Origin: Nitrospira_D sp035465795
GTDB lineage: Bacteria; Nitrospirota; Nitrospiria; Nitrospirales; Nitrospiraceae
Direction: 5' to 3'
DNA: 64,000 nucleotides
NCBI RefSeq assembly: GCF_049546785.1
Contig: NZ_JBMWAN010000006.1
Location: 65,467-129,466, forward strand
A model generated the notes under the pieces. It worked only from the letters and a program-made list of their open reading frames with translations. It was not told the DNA's origin and ran no database searches. Positions 1 through 6,936 of this stretch are shown one piece after another (within the stretch, counting starts at the first letter, position 1; each line of letters begins with the position of its first letter). The translations under genes were made by a program, and so were the position numbers.

Positions 1-249
1 AATGGAGCAGGCCGCGACGTAGATATCTTGTTCGTGGCGATAGGGGCCGTGCGCGACTTCCAGAAGGATGCGGCTGGCGATGCGACTTTCGAGATTGGCC
101 CGGTAGATGGTGCTCAGGTTGCCGGAAAAGCCCACGCCACCTTCGGCCTGGCGTATGTCGGTGGCGCCGATGGCGGCCAGTTCCTGCTGCAGCAACGCTT
201 CGAGGCCGCGCGGGCAGGGTGCAAAGCAGCGGTGGTTTGTGCTATCCAT
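1..249 (-). CDS. THUMP-domain rRNA methyltransferase, N-terminal part (partial)
   Basis: Read on the minus strand from the ATG at 249, the frame is open to the window edge and gives 83 residues. The protein begins MDSTNHRCFAPCPRGLEALL and continues with a GGVGF block and a RANLESRIASRILL block. This matches the ferredoxin-like plus THUMP start of RlmL/YcbY-type 23S rRNA guanine-N2 methyltransferases (E. coli RlmL begins with a similar ARGLEELL motif). THUMP binds the RNA; the Rossmann methyltransferase domain lies outside the window, so catalytic residues cannot be checked. Only the 5' end is here, and the exact rRNA target is inferred from the family. Confidence 0.8.
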   Translation of the reverse strand, partial: MDSTNHRCFAPCPRGLEALLQQELAAIGATDIRQAEGGVGFSGNLSTIYRANLESRIASRILLEVAHGPYRHEQDIYVAACSI

Positions 250-349
250 TTTTCTCGCCAATCGTTGTTTGTGGATCGTATCTCACGGAAGATCCGGTCC
301 GGCTGGTGTTCGACGACATGCGCTTCACGCTTCACAAGGTACGCGTCCG

Positions 350-892
350 ATGAAATTCTGCAGCTCCTGCGGTGCGCCCGTCAGCCAGAAGATTCCTCCC
401 GGCGACAACGTGCTGCGCTTTGTGTGCGAACATTGCCAGGCTATTCATTACCATAATCCGAAAATTGTCGCAGGCTGTATCCCGGAGTGGGGTGATGACA
501 TTCTCCTGTGCCGCCGCGCGATCGAGCCGCGCCTCGGGTTCTGGACCTTTCCCGCCGGTTTCATGGAGATCGGGGAGAGCACGGAGGAGGCGGCCGCTCG
601 CGAGACGAAGGAAGAGGCTCAGGCGGATGTGGAGATCGTCTCGCTCTATGCGGTGCTCAGCATGCCGCATATCGGGCAGGTCTATATGGTGTTCCGCGGG
701 CGGCTGACGGCCCCCGAGTTCGGCGCTGGGTCGGAAAGTCTCGAAGTGCGGTTGTTTCCCCGCCATGCGATCCCATGGGAAGAGATGGCGTTTCCCGTCG
801 TGGCGAACGCCCTTCGCCGCTATGTCAAAGACGCGGAGGAAGGCCGGTTTTCGCTGCATCTTGGCAGCGTGGGCGACCGGATGCCTGAGTAA
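350..892 (+). CDS. NUDIX hydrolase with N-terminal zinc ribbon
   Basis: A 180-residue protein starting MKFCSSCGAP. Two CxxC pairs (residues 4-7 and about 29-32) form a zinc ribbon typical of the NADH-pyrophosphatase-like NUDIX group. The NUDIX box lies around residues 73-96 (GFMEIGESTEEAAARETKEE) and keeps the G-x5-E-x7-RE-x2-EE spacing, so the metal-binding glutamates are present. The usual glycine after EE is replaced. The ATG at 350 was chosen because the long upstream extension has no family character and the zinc ribbon begins immediately after this start. The substrate is likely a nucleoside diphosphate derivative such as ADP-ribose or NADH, but cannot be told from the sequence. Confidence 0.88.
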   Translation: MKFCSSCGAPVSQKIPPGDNVLRFVCEHCQAIHYHNPKIVAGCIPEWGDDILLCRRAIEPRLGFWTFPAGFMEIGESTEEAAARETKEEAQADVEIVSLYAVLSMPHIGQVYMVFRGRLTAPEFGAGSESLEVRLFPRHAIPWEEMAFPVVANALRRYVKDAEEGRFSLHLGSVGDRMPE

Positions 893-913
893 CGTCCGCG
901 AGCGGTGACCCGG

Positions 914-1174
914 TCAGCGAAGCGCCGAGCGCCGGATGATGGCGTGAATCTCCAGCAGCGATTCTTCCCGATCAATGGAATAGAAAATACGCCAGTCGCC
1001 GACGGCATATTTGGAGAGACCCGGCAGATCCGGCGACAGGGGTTCATGCCGGAGGTTCTCCACGTTGGATGCCACCCACTTGGTCTTGTCGAAAAGCCGC
1101 TGCGCCATCGACTGGTCGATGCGGGAGAGGTCGTGCAGGACCGGGGGACGGAAGGCGATGCGATACCAGGCCAT
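914..1174 (-). CDS. RelE/ParE-family toxin
   Basis: An 86-residue basic protein ending in the typical RelE/ParE strand pattern GDWRIFYSIDREESLLEIHA followed by an arginine-rich tail. Known members are either mRNA interferases acting at the ribosome or gyrase poisons; the sequence alone does not separate the two. It lies 6 nt downstream of a 67-residue partner in the same direction, antitoxin first and toxin second, the usual type II order. The length fits the family (80-100 residues). Nothing looks truncated, so the pair may be functional. Confidence 0.82.
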   Translation of the reverse strand: MAWYRIAFRPPVLHDLSRIDQSMAQRLFDKTKWVASNVENLRHEPLSPDLPGLSKYAVGDWRIFYSIDREESLLEIHAIIRRSALR

Positions 1175-1180
1175 CGAACG

Positions 1181-1384
1181 TCACCACCGGAGGCCGAGTT
1201 GCTCGGCCACTTCTTCTCCGGACAGTCGCTCCTTGCTTTGGAGCGACTCCTTGAGTCTGGCACGCAACGCTTCGCCGAGGGAGAGGCCGAGGTCGGGATC
1301 GCCGATCAGCTCCCGAATCCGGTCATCGACGAGACCCTGCACCAGGTCTTTCAACTGTTGGGGAGTCAACTCGGACAGGTTCAT
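1181..1384 (-). CDS. Antitoxin of type II toxin-antitoxin pair
   Basis: A 67-residue acidic protein starting MNLSELTPQQLKDLVQGLVD and ending EEVAEQLGLRW. It resembles the short helical antitoxins that accompany RelE/ParE-like toxins in many GC-rich bacteria, with an LxxDRxxELxGDPDxGL-like stretch and a C-terminal segment that would wrap the toxin. No clear DNA-binding ribbon-helix-helix is seen, although such antitoxins normally repress their own operon. It is the first gene of a two-gene unit with the toxin at 914-1174. Confidence 0.78.
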   Translation of the reverse strand: MNLSELTPQQLKDLVQGLVDDRIRELIGDPDLGLSLGEALRARLKESLQSKERLSGEEVAEQLGLRW

Positions 1385-1457
1385 AGAGGAAGAGCATACG
1401 GAGGCTCTCCCCGGAAATGCAACCGGGGAGGACGGTGGAGTTCAGATTGGGGATTGG

Positions 1458-1784
1458 TTACTTGAAGCCCTGTCTTGGGCTGAGTTCCGCGATCAACCCC
1501 GACAGCCGCTCGAGTTGATCCGCGGAAATCTGTAGAAATTCGATGCCGATGCCATGGGAACCGGTCCAGCGCACGGTCGCATTGGAGATCGTAATCGGAG
1601 TGATGTTGCCCGGTAGTTGCAGGGTCACTTCCAATTGCATGCCGGTATAGGGCTTGATGGGACTTTCCACCCGGCAGCCTTTGAGCGACACGTCGCACAG
1701 TGAAGCCTTATGGCGTACCCGGTCCCGTTGCACTAGAATACCGGGCATCGACGTCGAATACCGGGGGAACTTTCTTGTGACCAT
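1458..1784 (-). CDS. PilZ-domain protein
   Basis: A 108-residue protein starting MVTRKFPRYS. The c-di-GMP signature of PilZ is present: the basic RKFPR motif at residues 4-8 (RxxxR) and DVSLKGCRV at about residues 30-38 (D/N-x-S-x-x-G). The rest is a single beta-barrel with no output domain. The start at 1784 has a good ribosome site (CAGGAG about 8 nt upstream), whereas the longer open frame to 2012 adds 76 residues without PilZ character. It stands alone upstream of a divergent SDR gene. It probably acts as a small c-di-GMP receptor; the partner is unknown. Confidence 0.85.
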   Translation of the reverse strand: MVTRKFPRYSTSMPGILVQRDRVRHKASLCDVSLKGCRVESPIKPYTGMQLEVTLQLPGNITPITISNATVRWTGSHGIGIEFLQISADQLERLSGLIAELSPRQGFK

Positions 1785-1947
1785 TGCGTAAGGCTCCTGT
1801 GCGGGAGACGGGTCTGCGTTACGGATCTTCAGCCCGCCCTCGATCTTGTGTCTTGTCTCTGTAAGGCTAGTCGCCAGGGGCGGCGAAGTCAATAAAACCG
1901 CCGATTTGTGCAAGGGAACCCGTGATGACGGCAGGGAGGGACGGCTG

Positions 1948-2667
1948 ATGAAGCGATTGATGCACAAAGTCGCAATTGTGACGGGCAGCAGCAGCGGGAT
2001 CGGAAAAGCCATTGCCCTGCGGTTCGGAGAAGAAGGGGCGAAGGTCGTGGTGGCGGCCAGGCGGTTGGCGCTCTGTGAGGAGACGGTTCATCAGATACGT
2101 CAGCAGGGCGGCGAGGCGCTGGCGGTCCGGACCGACGTGACGGATGAACGGCAGGTGGAGGCCCTGATCCAGCGGGCGGTGACGGCCTACGGCCGGGTCG
2201 ATATCCTGGTGAATAATGCGGGAATCTTCGGCGGGCGGCGGATTGCGGAGACGACGACGGCTGCGTTCGATGAGGTGCTCAACGTCAATCTGCGCGGGAC
2301 GTTTTTTTGTTGCCGGGCCGGATTCCGGCAGATGACGGCGCAGGGTGGCGGCCTGATTCTCAATATGTCGAGTGTGGCAGGGGTGCAGGCCTGGGCGGGG
2401 ACGGGCGCCTATAGCGCGTCGAAGCATGCGATCATGGCGTTGACCCGGTCGCTGGCTGAAGAAGGGAAGGCGCACCGCATTAAAGTGAGCGCGATTTGTC
2501 CGGCAGGCGTGGCCGAAGATCTGGTCGATGCGTCTCCCGAGGAAATCCTGCGCAGTGAAAAGATCAGCCCGTTCGATATTGCTGAAACGGCCCTGTATCT
2601 TGCGGCGCTCGGCACGTATGCGGTGGTCCATCAGATCGTGGTCGATCGTTTGGGGGCTGAGTGGTAA
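1948..2667 (+). CDS. Short-chain dehydrogenase/reductase
   Basis: A 239-residue classical SDR. The cofactor motif TGSSSGIG is at residues 13-20, NNAG at about 88-91, the catalytic serine in NMSSVAG and the active-site YSASK at about 153-157. The VVAARR segment after the second strand has an arginine pair that favours NADPH. The start at 1948 is preceded by GGGAGGG; the open frame continues upstream to 1846 but without SDR sequence. The substrate is not predictable. The C-terminal part is shorter than in FabG-like enzymes, and the usual PG motif appears as CPAG. It may be followed by the small membrane protein at 2698 in one transcript. Confidence 0.88.
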   Translation: MKRLMHKVAIVTGSSSGIGKAIALRFGEEGAKVVVAARRLALCEETVHQIRQQGGEALAVRTDVTDERQVEALIQRAVTAYGRVDILVNNAGIFGGRRIAETTTAAFDEVLNVNLRGTFFCCRAGFRQMTAQGGGLILNMSSVAGVQAWAGTGAYSASKHAIMALTRSLAEEGKAHRIKVSAICPAGVAEDLVDASPEEILRSEKISPFDIAETALYLAALGTYAVVHQIVVDRLGAEW

Positions 2668-2697
2668 GGAACAAGGGTGTCGTAAGAGGGATGAGTG

Positions 2698-2913
2698 ATG
2701 AAGCGTAAGCCGGGTGAACCGATCTATCTAGGAGGCCAGATGTTGGCCCTGGGGCTTGCGGTGGTCTGTTCCGTCGCGCTTCCGCAGCTCTATCATGTCC
2801 TCGTCAGTCCAATCAGTTTTGAAACGCGGGTATTGGCCGGGCTTTTTCTCGCCGTGCTCTCGGGAATTCTCTTGTATCGACTCTTTGCCGCCGCGGCCAA
2901 AAACGAACCGTAA
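2698..2913 (+). CDS. Small two-helix membrane protein, unknown function
   Basis: A 71-residue protein with two predicted membrane helices, one around residues 14-33 (LALGLAVVCSVALPQLYHVL) and one around 43-62 (RVLAGLFLAVLSGILLYRLF). AAGAGGG lies about 7 nt before the ATG at 2698; a GTG one codon earlier is also possible. It follows the SDR gene by 30 nt on the same strand and may be co-transcribed. No family recognised. Confidence 0.6.
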   Translation: MKRKPGEPIYLGGQMLALGLAVVCSVALPQLYHVLVSPISFETRVLAGLFLAVLSGILLYRLFAAAAKNEP

Positions 2914-2932
2914 GGTTGAGGCCTCTTCTATC

Positions 2933-3412
2933 CTATCGGTGATGTCTCCAAGGGCCATACAAGCGCGGGCCCCAATAGGGGCGGTAGTGGTACGGGGATC
3001 CATAGATCCAGGGGCGTCCGAGGTAGAGACCCAGTCCAACGGCAGGCGGGTAGATATAGGAGTAGACGTACGGGGTAGCCGGTATGATTGTGGGGGATGC
3101 TGAGAGTTGGCGCTGCAAGGCGGCAGCCTGGCGGTCGGCCTGCTGCTTGAGTTCTTGGACCGCACTCTCTTGAACTTGAAGTTTTTCTTTAAGTTTCGCG
3201 ATCTCTTCTCGCTGGAGCTCAACGAAGGCATTCATGCAGCGGGTTTGAGCTTCGCCGCTATATGCAGAACATTCCCAGGGAACCGCTTGATCGTCGGCGT
3301 GTGCCGATACGGACCGGAGGAGCATAAGGGCTCCGATTGCTCCGGCGAGCAGGATGATCCGCAGAATACGGGATGTCTCCGGTAGCGCCATTGCTCTCGT
3401 ATCACGACTCAT
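2933..3412 (-). CDS. Secreted protein with coiled coil and Tyr/Pro-rich tail
   Basis: A 159-residue protein. A hydrophobic segment at residues 17-36 followed by SVSAHADDQ is a clear Sec signal peptide with an AxA-type cleavage site. The mature protein has a short Cys-containing region (WECSAYSGEAQTRCMNAF), then a heptad-like segment rich in E, K and Q (about residues 66-105), then a tail rich in Y, P, G and W. It is likely periplasmic or surface-associated. The function is unknown. It is convergent with the small membrane gene and divergent from mutY. Confidence 0.7.
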   Translation of the reverse strand: MSRDTRAMALPETSRILRIILLAGAIGALMLLRSVSAHADDQAVPWECSAYSGEAQTRCMNAFVELQREEIAKLKEKLQVQESAVQELKQQADRQAAALQRQLSASPTIIPATPYVYSYIYPPAVGLGLYLGRPWIYGSPYHYRPYWGPRLYGPWRHHR

Positions 3413-3594
3413 GCTGTGCCTCCTTCCCGGCCTTGTCTATACGGTACCACGGGAACAGCATTTAGAATAGCCCGGTCTTCCCATCACGGCAACGCACTGG
3501 CCGCACTTGTGTTGAGGTAGGCTCATGAAGTCGTTTGATTTTAAGGCGGCGGGACTCCTACAATGCCGCATCATTCAGGTGCCACGGGAAGATT

Positions 3595-4323
3595 ATGCGC
3601 TCCAGACCATCCAAGTCGTCGTTACGGAAGAAGAAGGCCTCCTCAACGTCTCCCGCTCTTCCTCCCGCCCTGAAGCGCCGGTTTCAGCAACGCCTGCTCA
3701 AGTGGTATGGGGAGCATGGCCGCGATCTCCCGTGGCGCAGGACCTCCGATCCCTATCACATCCTGGTGTCGGAAGTGATGCTGCAACAGACGCAGGTGGA
3801 CCGGGTCATTCCCAAGTATCACGAATTTCTGGATCGCTATCCGAGTTTCGAGCACCTCGCCGACGCGCCGGTCGCCGATGTGAAGAAGACCTGGTATCCC
3901 CTGGGGTACAATATCAGGCCCGAGCGGTTGCATAGCATCGCCTGCGAAACGGTCGAGCGCTATGGCGGCCGGTTACCCAATGATGCCGAGGAGCTGTTGT
4001 CCTTTAAGGGGATCGGGAAGTACACGGCCGGCGCGATCCGGTCGTTTGCATTCAACGAAGATGCTCCGATTCTCGATACCAATGTCATTCGCGTGCTCCA
4101 TCGCGTGTTCGTCGCCGAGGGTGATCCCAAGACCCTGAAGGCGCGTCTTTGGGAACTCTCGGAGGCCCTCATTCCGCGCGGGAAAGGTTATGACTTCAAT
4201 CAGGCGATCATGGATTTCGGCGCGATGGTCTGTACGGCGAGGGATCCCTATTGTTTGCTGTGTCCCATGAAGTCGTTCTGCAGGACCTATCCCTTCGATC
4301 CGCAATCCCGCTCCCGTTCGTAG
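3595..4323 (+). CDS. mutY: A/G-specific adenine glycosylase, catalytic domain only
   Basis: Removes adenine mispaired with 8-oxoguanine. The 242-residue protein carries the HhH-GPD fold: EVMLQQTQVDRV with the catalytic glutamate (residues about 59-70), the hairpin FKGIGKYTAGAI, the catalytic aspartate in ILDTNVIRVLHR, and an iron-sulfur ligand set with MutY spacing, CTARDPYCLLCPMKSFC (C-x6-C-x2-C-x5-C). The C-terminal NUDIX-like 8-oxoG recognition domain of full-length MutY (about 350 residues) is missing. A separate NUDIX gene starts 7 nt downstream, so this looks like a split arrangement. The ATG at 3595 is the first in-frame ATG; a TTG at 3535 is an alternative. Confidence 0.9.
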   Translation: MRSRPSKSSLRKKKASSTSPALPPALKRRFQQRLLKWYGEHGRDLPWRRTSDPYHILVSEVMLQQTQVDRVIPKYHEFLDRYPSFEHLADAPVADVKKTWYPLGYNIRPERLHSIACETVERYGGRLPNDAEELLSFKGIGKYTAGAIRSFAFNEDAPILDTNVIRVLHRVFVAEGDPKTLKARLWELSEALIPRGKGYDFNQAIMDFGAMVCTARDPYCLLCPMKSFCRTYPFDPQSRSRS

Positions 4324-4330
4324 GTGTTCT

Positions 4331-4735
4331 ATGACGGTCATTCAAGTCGCCGCCGGTCTGATCCATCGGGAGGGGCGGTATTTGATCGCCCGGCGGAGAC
4401 CGGGCGTGCATCTTGGCGGGTTCTGGGAGTTTCCCGGCGGGAAACGTGAACCGGGGGAAACGCTGGAAGAGTGTTTGCAGCGGGAGTTGTTTGAAGAGTT
4501 GAATGTTCGGATCGACATCCCGATTCCCTACCAGATTGTCCGGCATGCCTATCCGGAGAAAATTGTCGAGCTGCATTTTTTCCACTGTACGATCGAGACG
4601 GGGGAAGCATCGCCGATAGAATGTACGGAACTCCGGTGGGTCTTTCCTGAAGAATTGTCGCAATTCCGGTTTCCCCCGGCGGACGAGGTCATTCTCGACG
4701 CGTTGCGGCGGGACGCAGGAGGAAGTCTGCCATGA
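4331..4735 (+). CDS. mutT: MutT-like NUDIX pyrophosphohydrolase
   Basis: A 134-residue single-domain NUDIX protein starting MTVIQVAAGLI. The box GGKREPGETLEECLQRELFE with the following EEL keeps all metal-binding glutamates, and the preceding GGFWEFPGG is typical of MutT and of the MutY C-terminal domain. Known relatives hydrolyse 8-oxo-dGTP. It begins 7 nt after the short mutY and overlaps the next exonuclease gene by 4 nt (ATGA), so the three are surely one transcript. It could act as a free MutT, or stand in for the missing MutY recognition domain; the first is more likely because the catalytic box is intact. Confidence 0.85.
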   Translation: MTVIQVAAGLIHREGRYLIARRRPGVHLGGFWEFPGGKREPGETLEECLQRELFEELNVRIDIPIPYQIVRHAYPEKIVELHFFHCTIETGEASPIECTELRWVFPEELSQFRFPPADEVILDALRRDAGGSLP

Positions 4736-5448
4736 AAGTGGTGCTCGATATCGAGACGGTCCAGGCTCCGAGAGAGGAGTGGGCGCGGTTATTGGGGAAA
4801 CAGCCTCCGCCTGGCGAGGCCCCCCCGCTTCACGGGGATCTGGATCTCTTTGCCGCCGGGGCTGCGGAGGAGCAGCGGCATGCCGAAGACGAGCTCTATG
4901 CCAAGTCGGCCTTTGACGGGACCTTCAGCCGGATTGTGTGCATCGGCCTGCTCGAATTTTCCGATCAAATGGAAGCGCGCAGCGCGGTGGCCTGGTATGG
5001 CCCGAATGAGCGGGAGCTGCTGCGCCAGTTCTGGGCTCGCCTGGCGCAAGACCGGCCCGGGCTCTTTATCACCCACAACGGGTTAGGGTTCGACCTGCCG
5101 TTCATCAAGAAACGGTCGATCATTAACCAGGTCAAACCCAGTCTCGACATCAACCTGGCCAAGTTCCGGACGGAGCCGGTGTACGACACGATGGCAATCT
5201 GGAGCAACTGGGATACTCGCGGGTGGGTCAAGCTGGATGTGTTGGCCAGAGCGCTCAACGTGGAGACGAAATCAGGAAGCGGGGAACAGGTGGCGGCAAT
5301 GTGGGAGCGGGGGCAGGGGCTTGAGCTGGCTCGCTATTGCCTCCAGGATACGTACGTGACCTATGCCTGCTATTGCCGGATGAATTTCAGGCAGCCCCTC
5401 TCCAGCGACGTCGTGTTGCTTCAGCCGGAATTACTGGAAGTGCTGTAA
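4732..5448 (+). CDS. DEDD-family 3'-5' exonuclease (PolB-like)
   Basis: A 238-residue protein of the predicted PolB-type 3'-5' exonuclease family. Exo I is VLDIETV at residues 4-10 (D and E), Exo II is THNGLGFDLPFI (about 114-125), and Exo III is YCLQDTYVT near residue 203, with the Y-x3-D form of the DEDDy group. It has no polymerase domain. The start codon overlaps the mutT stop (ATGA). Its place after mutY and mutT suggests a role in repair of oxidised DNA or in end trimming, which is inference. Confidence 0.85.
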   Translation: MKVVLDIETVQAPREEWARLLGKQPPPGEAPPLHGDLDLFAAGAAEEQRHAEDELYAKSAFDGTFSRIVCIGLLEFSDQMEARSAVAWYGPNERELLRQFWARLAQDRPGLFITHNGLGFDLPFIKKRSIINQVKPSLDINLAKFRTEPVYDTMAIWSNWDTRGWVKLDVLARALNVETKSGSGEQVAAMWERGQGLELARYCLQDTYVTYACYCRMNFRQPLSSDVVLLQPELLEVL

Positions 5449-5458
5449 GGTCTGATGG

Positions 5459-6349
5459 CTAGCGGGCGGGCTGCAGCTCCGCCCCGGGCTTCGGCTTAGC
5501 CTTGGGGGCGGCCGTGGATGTGATTGTGCCGGCCTTGAGGGCATTCACCTGGGCGGTCTTCTCTCTCAACTTCTCTTTCAGCCAGTTGTTTTCTTTTCGA
5601 AGTAGACTCATTTCTGATTCTTTGAGGGCGGCGGTCTCTTTCGCCCGGCGGAGATCCTCCGTCTGTTTCAGCAGGAATTCGTCCGCTGTCAGCGCAGCCG
5701 ATTCCGCTTCCACCGGTTTATCCGGCGTCGATGCAGGGGGGGCGGATACAACTGCGGCCTTCGCCAGGGCGGCGTAGTCGATCGCGACGGACTTCGCGCC
5801 CCGCGCCCCGTGAGCAGCAGAGGGGAGGGCCGCTTCGATGCGGGCCACAGAGCGCGGCAGAAACCCTGCGGTTTTGGCCGTGTTCCTGGAGGAGGTAATG
5901 GTGATATGGACGGCCCCTTCGCGCACATAGAGGGTGCCCGCGGTGGGTTCAGCGCCTGACCCTGCCGATGGGGACACACGGAAACCGATCATCTGCTCCG
6001 GTTTCGACTGCGATAATCCCTGGGCTAGCAGGGGAGCAAGAAACTCGGCGTCCTCATCGCTGAATACTCTCATCGGCTTGCTGCCACTCGCGGGCAATTT
6101 GGTCGAGTCCGTAGAGGTTTCGTCGGTCACGAGGCCTTTGACAACTTTCAACATGGTCTGCTGATCGATCACAGTCGGATGGTCGGCCTGAAAAGACCGG
6201 TCCGACAGGTTTTCCAGGTAGATCGACCCTTTCCCCGTTCGAGAAAGGTTCTGGGTGTTGGAGGAGGCTGCGCATCCTGATGCCAGGATGGCGCATGACA
6301 GCAGGATTGCCGGAAAGAGGCCGTTGCGGGCGGAGATCTTGACGGACAC
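5459..6349 (-). CDS. Lipoprotein with C-terminal coiled coil, unknown function
   Basis: A 296-residue protein with a lipoprotein signal peptide: basic start, hydrophobic core (about residues 11-23) and lipobox LASGC. A mid region of about 150 residues has mixed beta character. Then come an Ala/Pro-rich linker, a strong coiled coil (about residues 225-270, TEDLRRAKETAALKESEMSL onward) and a Lys/Pro/Ala-rich tail. It probably sits in a membrane facing the periplasm. The gene is convergent with the exonuclease, with 10 nt between stops. No family recognised. Confidence 0.7.
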   Translation of the reverse strand: MSVKISARNGLFPAILLSCAILASGCAASSNTQNLSRTGKGSIYLENLSDRSFQADHPTVIDQQTMLKVVKGLVTDETSTDSTKLPASGSKPMRVFSDEDAEFLAPLLAQGLSQSKPEQMIGFRVSPSAGSGAEPTAGTLYVREGAVHITITSSRNTAKTAGFLPRSVARIEAALPSAAHGARGAKSVAIDYAALAKAAVVSAPPASTPDKPVEAESAALTADEFLLKQTEDLRRAKETAALKESEMSLLRKENNWLKEKLREKTAQVNALKAGTITSTAAPKAKPKPGAELQPAR

Positions 6350-6425
6350 GGGAGAACTCCTTTCCGCAGGGGAGCGGGAGGTCGCGGTCGCCTGGGCGGC
6401 AGTATGAATTGTCAGATCGGCGGAG

Positions 6426-6554
6426 TTACCAGATGCCCAGGCCCATGAGCACCATGCCCATGGCGAGCCATCCGAATACGCCTGCCGAAATCATCGTTTC
6501 GAGTGTCATACGCGAATCCGATTGGTTTGAGTTGTTGGAAGAAGAGTCCTTCAT
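6426..6554 (-). CDS. Possible 42-residue single-helix membrane peptide
   Basis: A minus-strand frame too short for most gene finders. Residues 1-15 are polar (MKDSSSNNSNQSDSR), followed by MTLETMISAGVFGWLAMGMV and a Leu/Met/Gly-rich end closing at GIW, which is one good membrane helix. An internal ATG at 6509 would give a 27-residue form. Neither start has a strong ribosome site. It lies just upstream of, and in the same direction as, the lipoprotein at 5459-6349. Confidence 0.38.
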   Translation of the reverse strand: MKDSSSNNSNQSDSRMTLETMISAGVFGWLAMGMVLMGLGIW

Positions 6555-6936
6555 AAGTAGTTTTCAGAAATAGCAAAGGTCATGCCGGTAAGATTCATGG
6601 TGGAAATTGCGGCGTGAAAATTCATGGGGATGGGAATGGACAAGGGGAAACCCTGTATCCAGGCGACCGGGCAACATCAGGCACTGACCATTCTGTTTTA
6701 ATAATTTCCACTACTTGGATGTATCAACGACCTGTGAATGGTGCCGGGATCGGTTGGAGCCTTATTTATAAGACCATGTTCCGGAACATTCAGACGGTGG
6801 ATTTCTCGAACGGTACGTGTCGAGAGTTTGACGCAGAAGCGTCAGAAAATGTTCAACCTGAAGGCTCAGCTGTGCAGGAATGTTCCGGCGCGGTGGGAAA
6901 TATCATCCCGGACCGGCCGGCAACCGTCTGACCGCA
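6555..6936. other. Intergenic region with a 14-bp palindrome
   Basis: About 380 nt without a convincing gene between the small peptide and miaB. A perfect 14-bp palindrome ATGTTCCGGAACAT lies at 6776-6789. Related half-sites AATGTTC and GGAATGTTCCGG occur near 6848 and 6889. A plus-strand open frame (6614-6931) has no ribosome site and no family features. Confidence 0.4.

Noticed and set aside
3525..3935. A 136-residue frame overlapping the mutY start
   Set aside because: It begins with a plausible ribosome site but runs out of frame through the MutY catalytic domain and has no family features.
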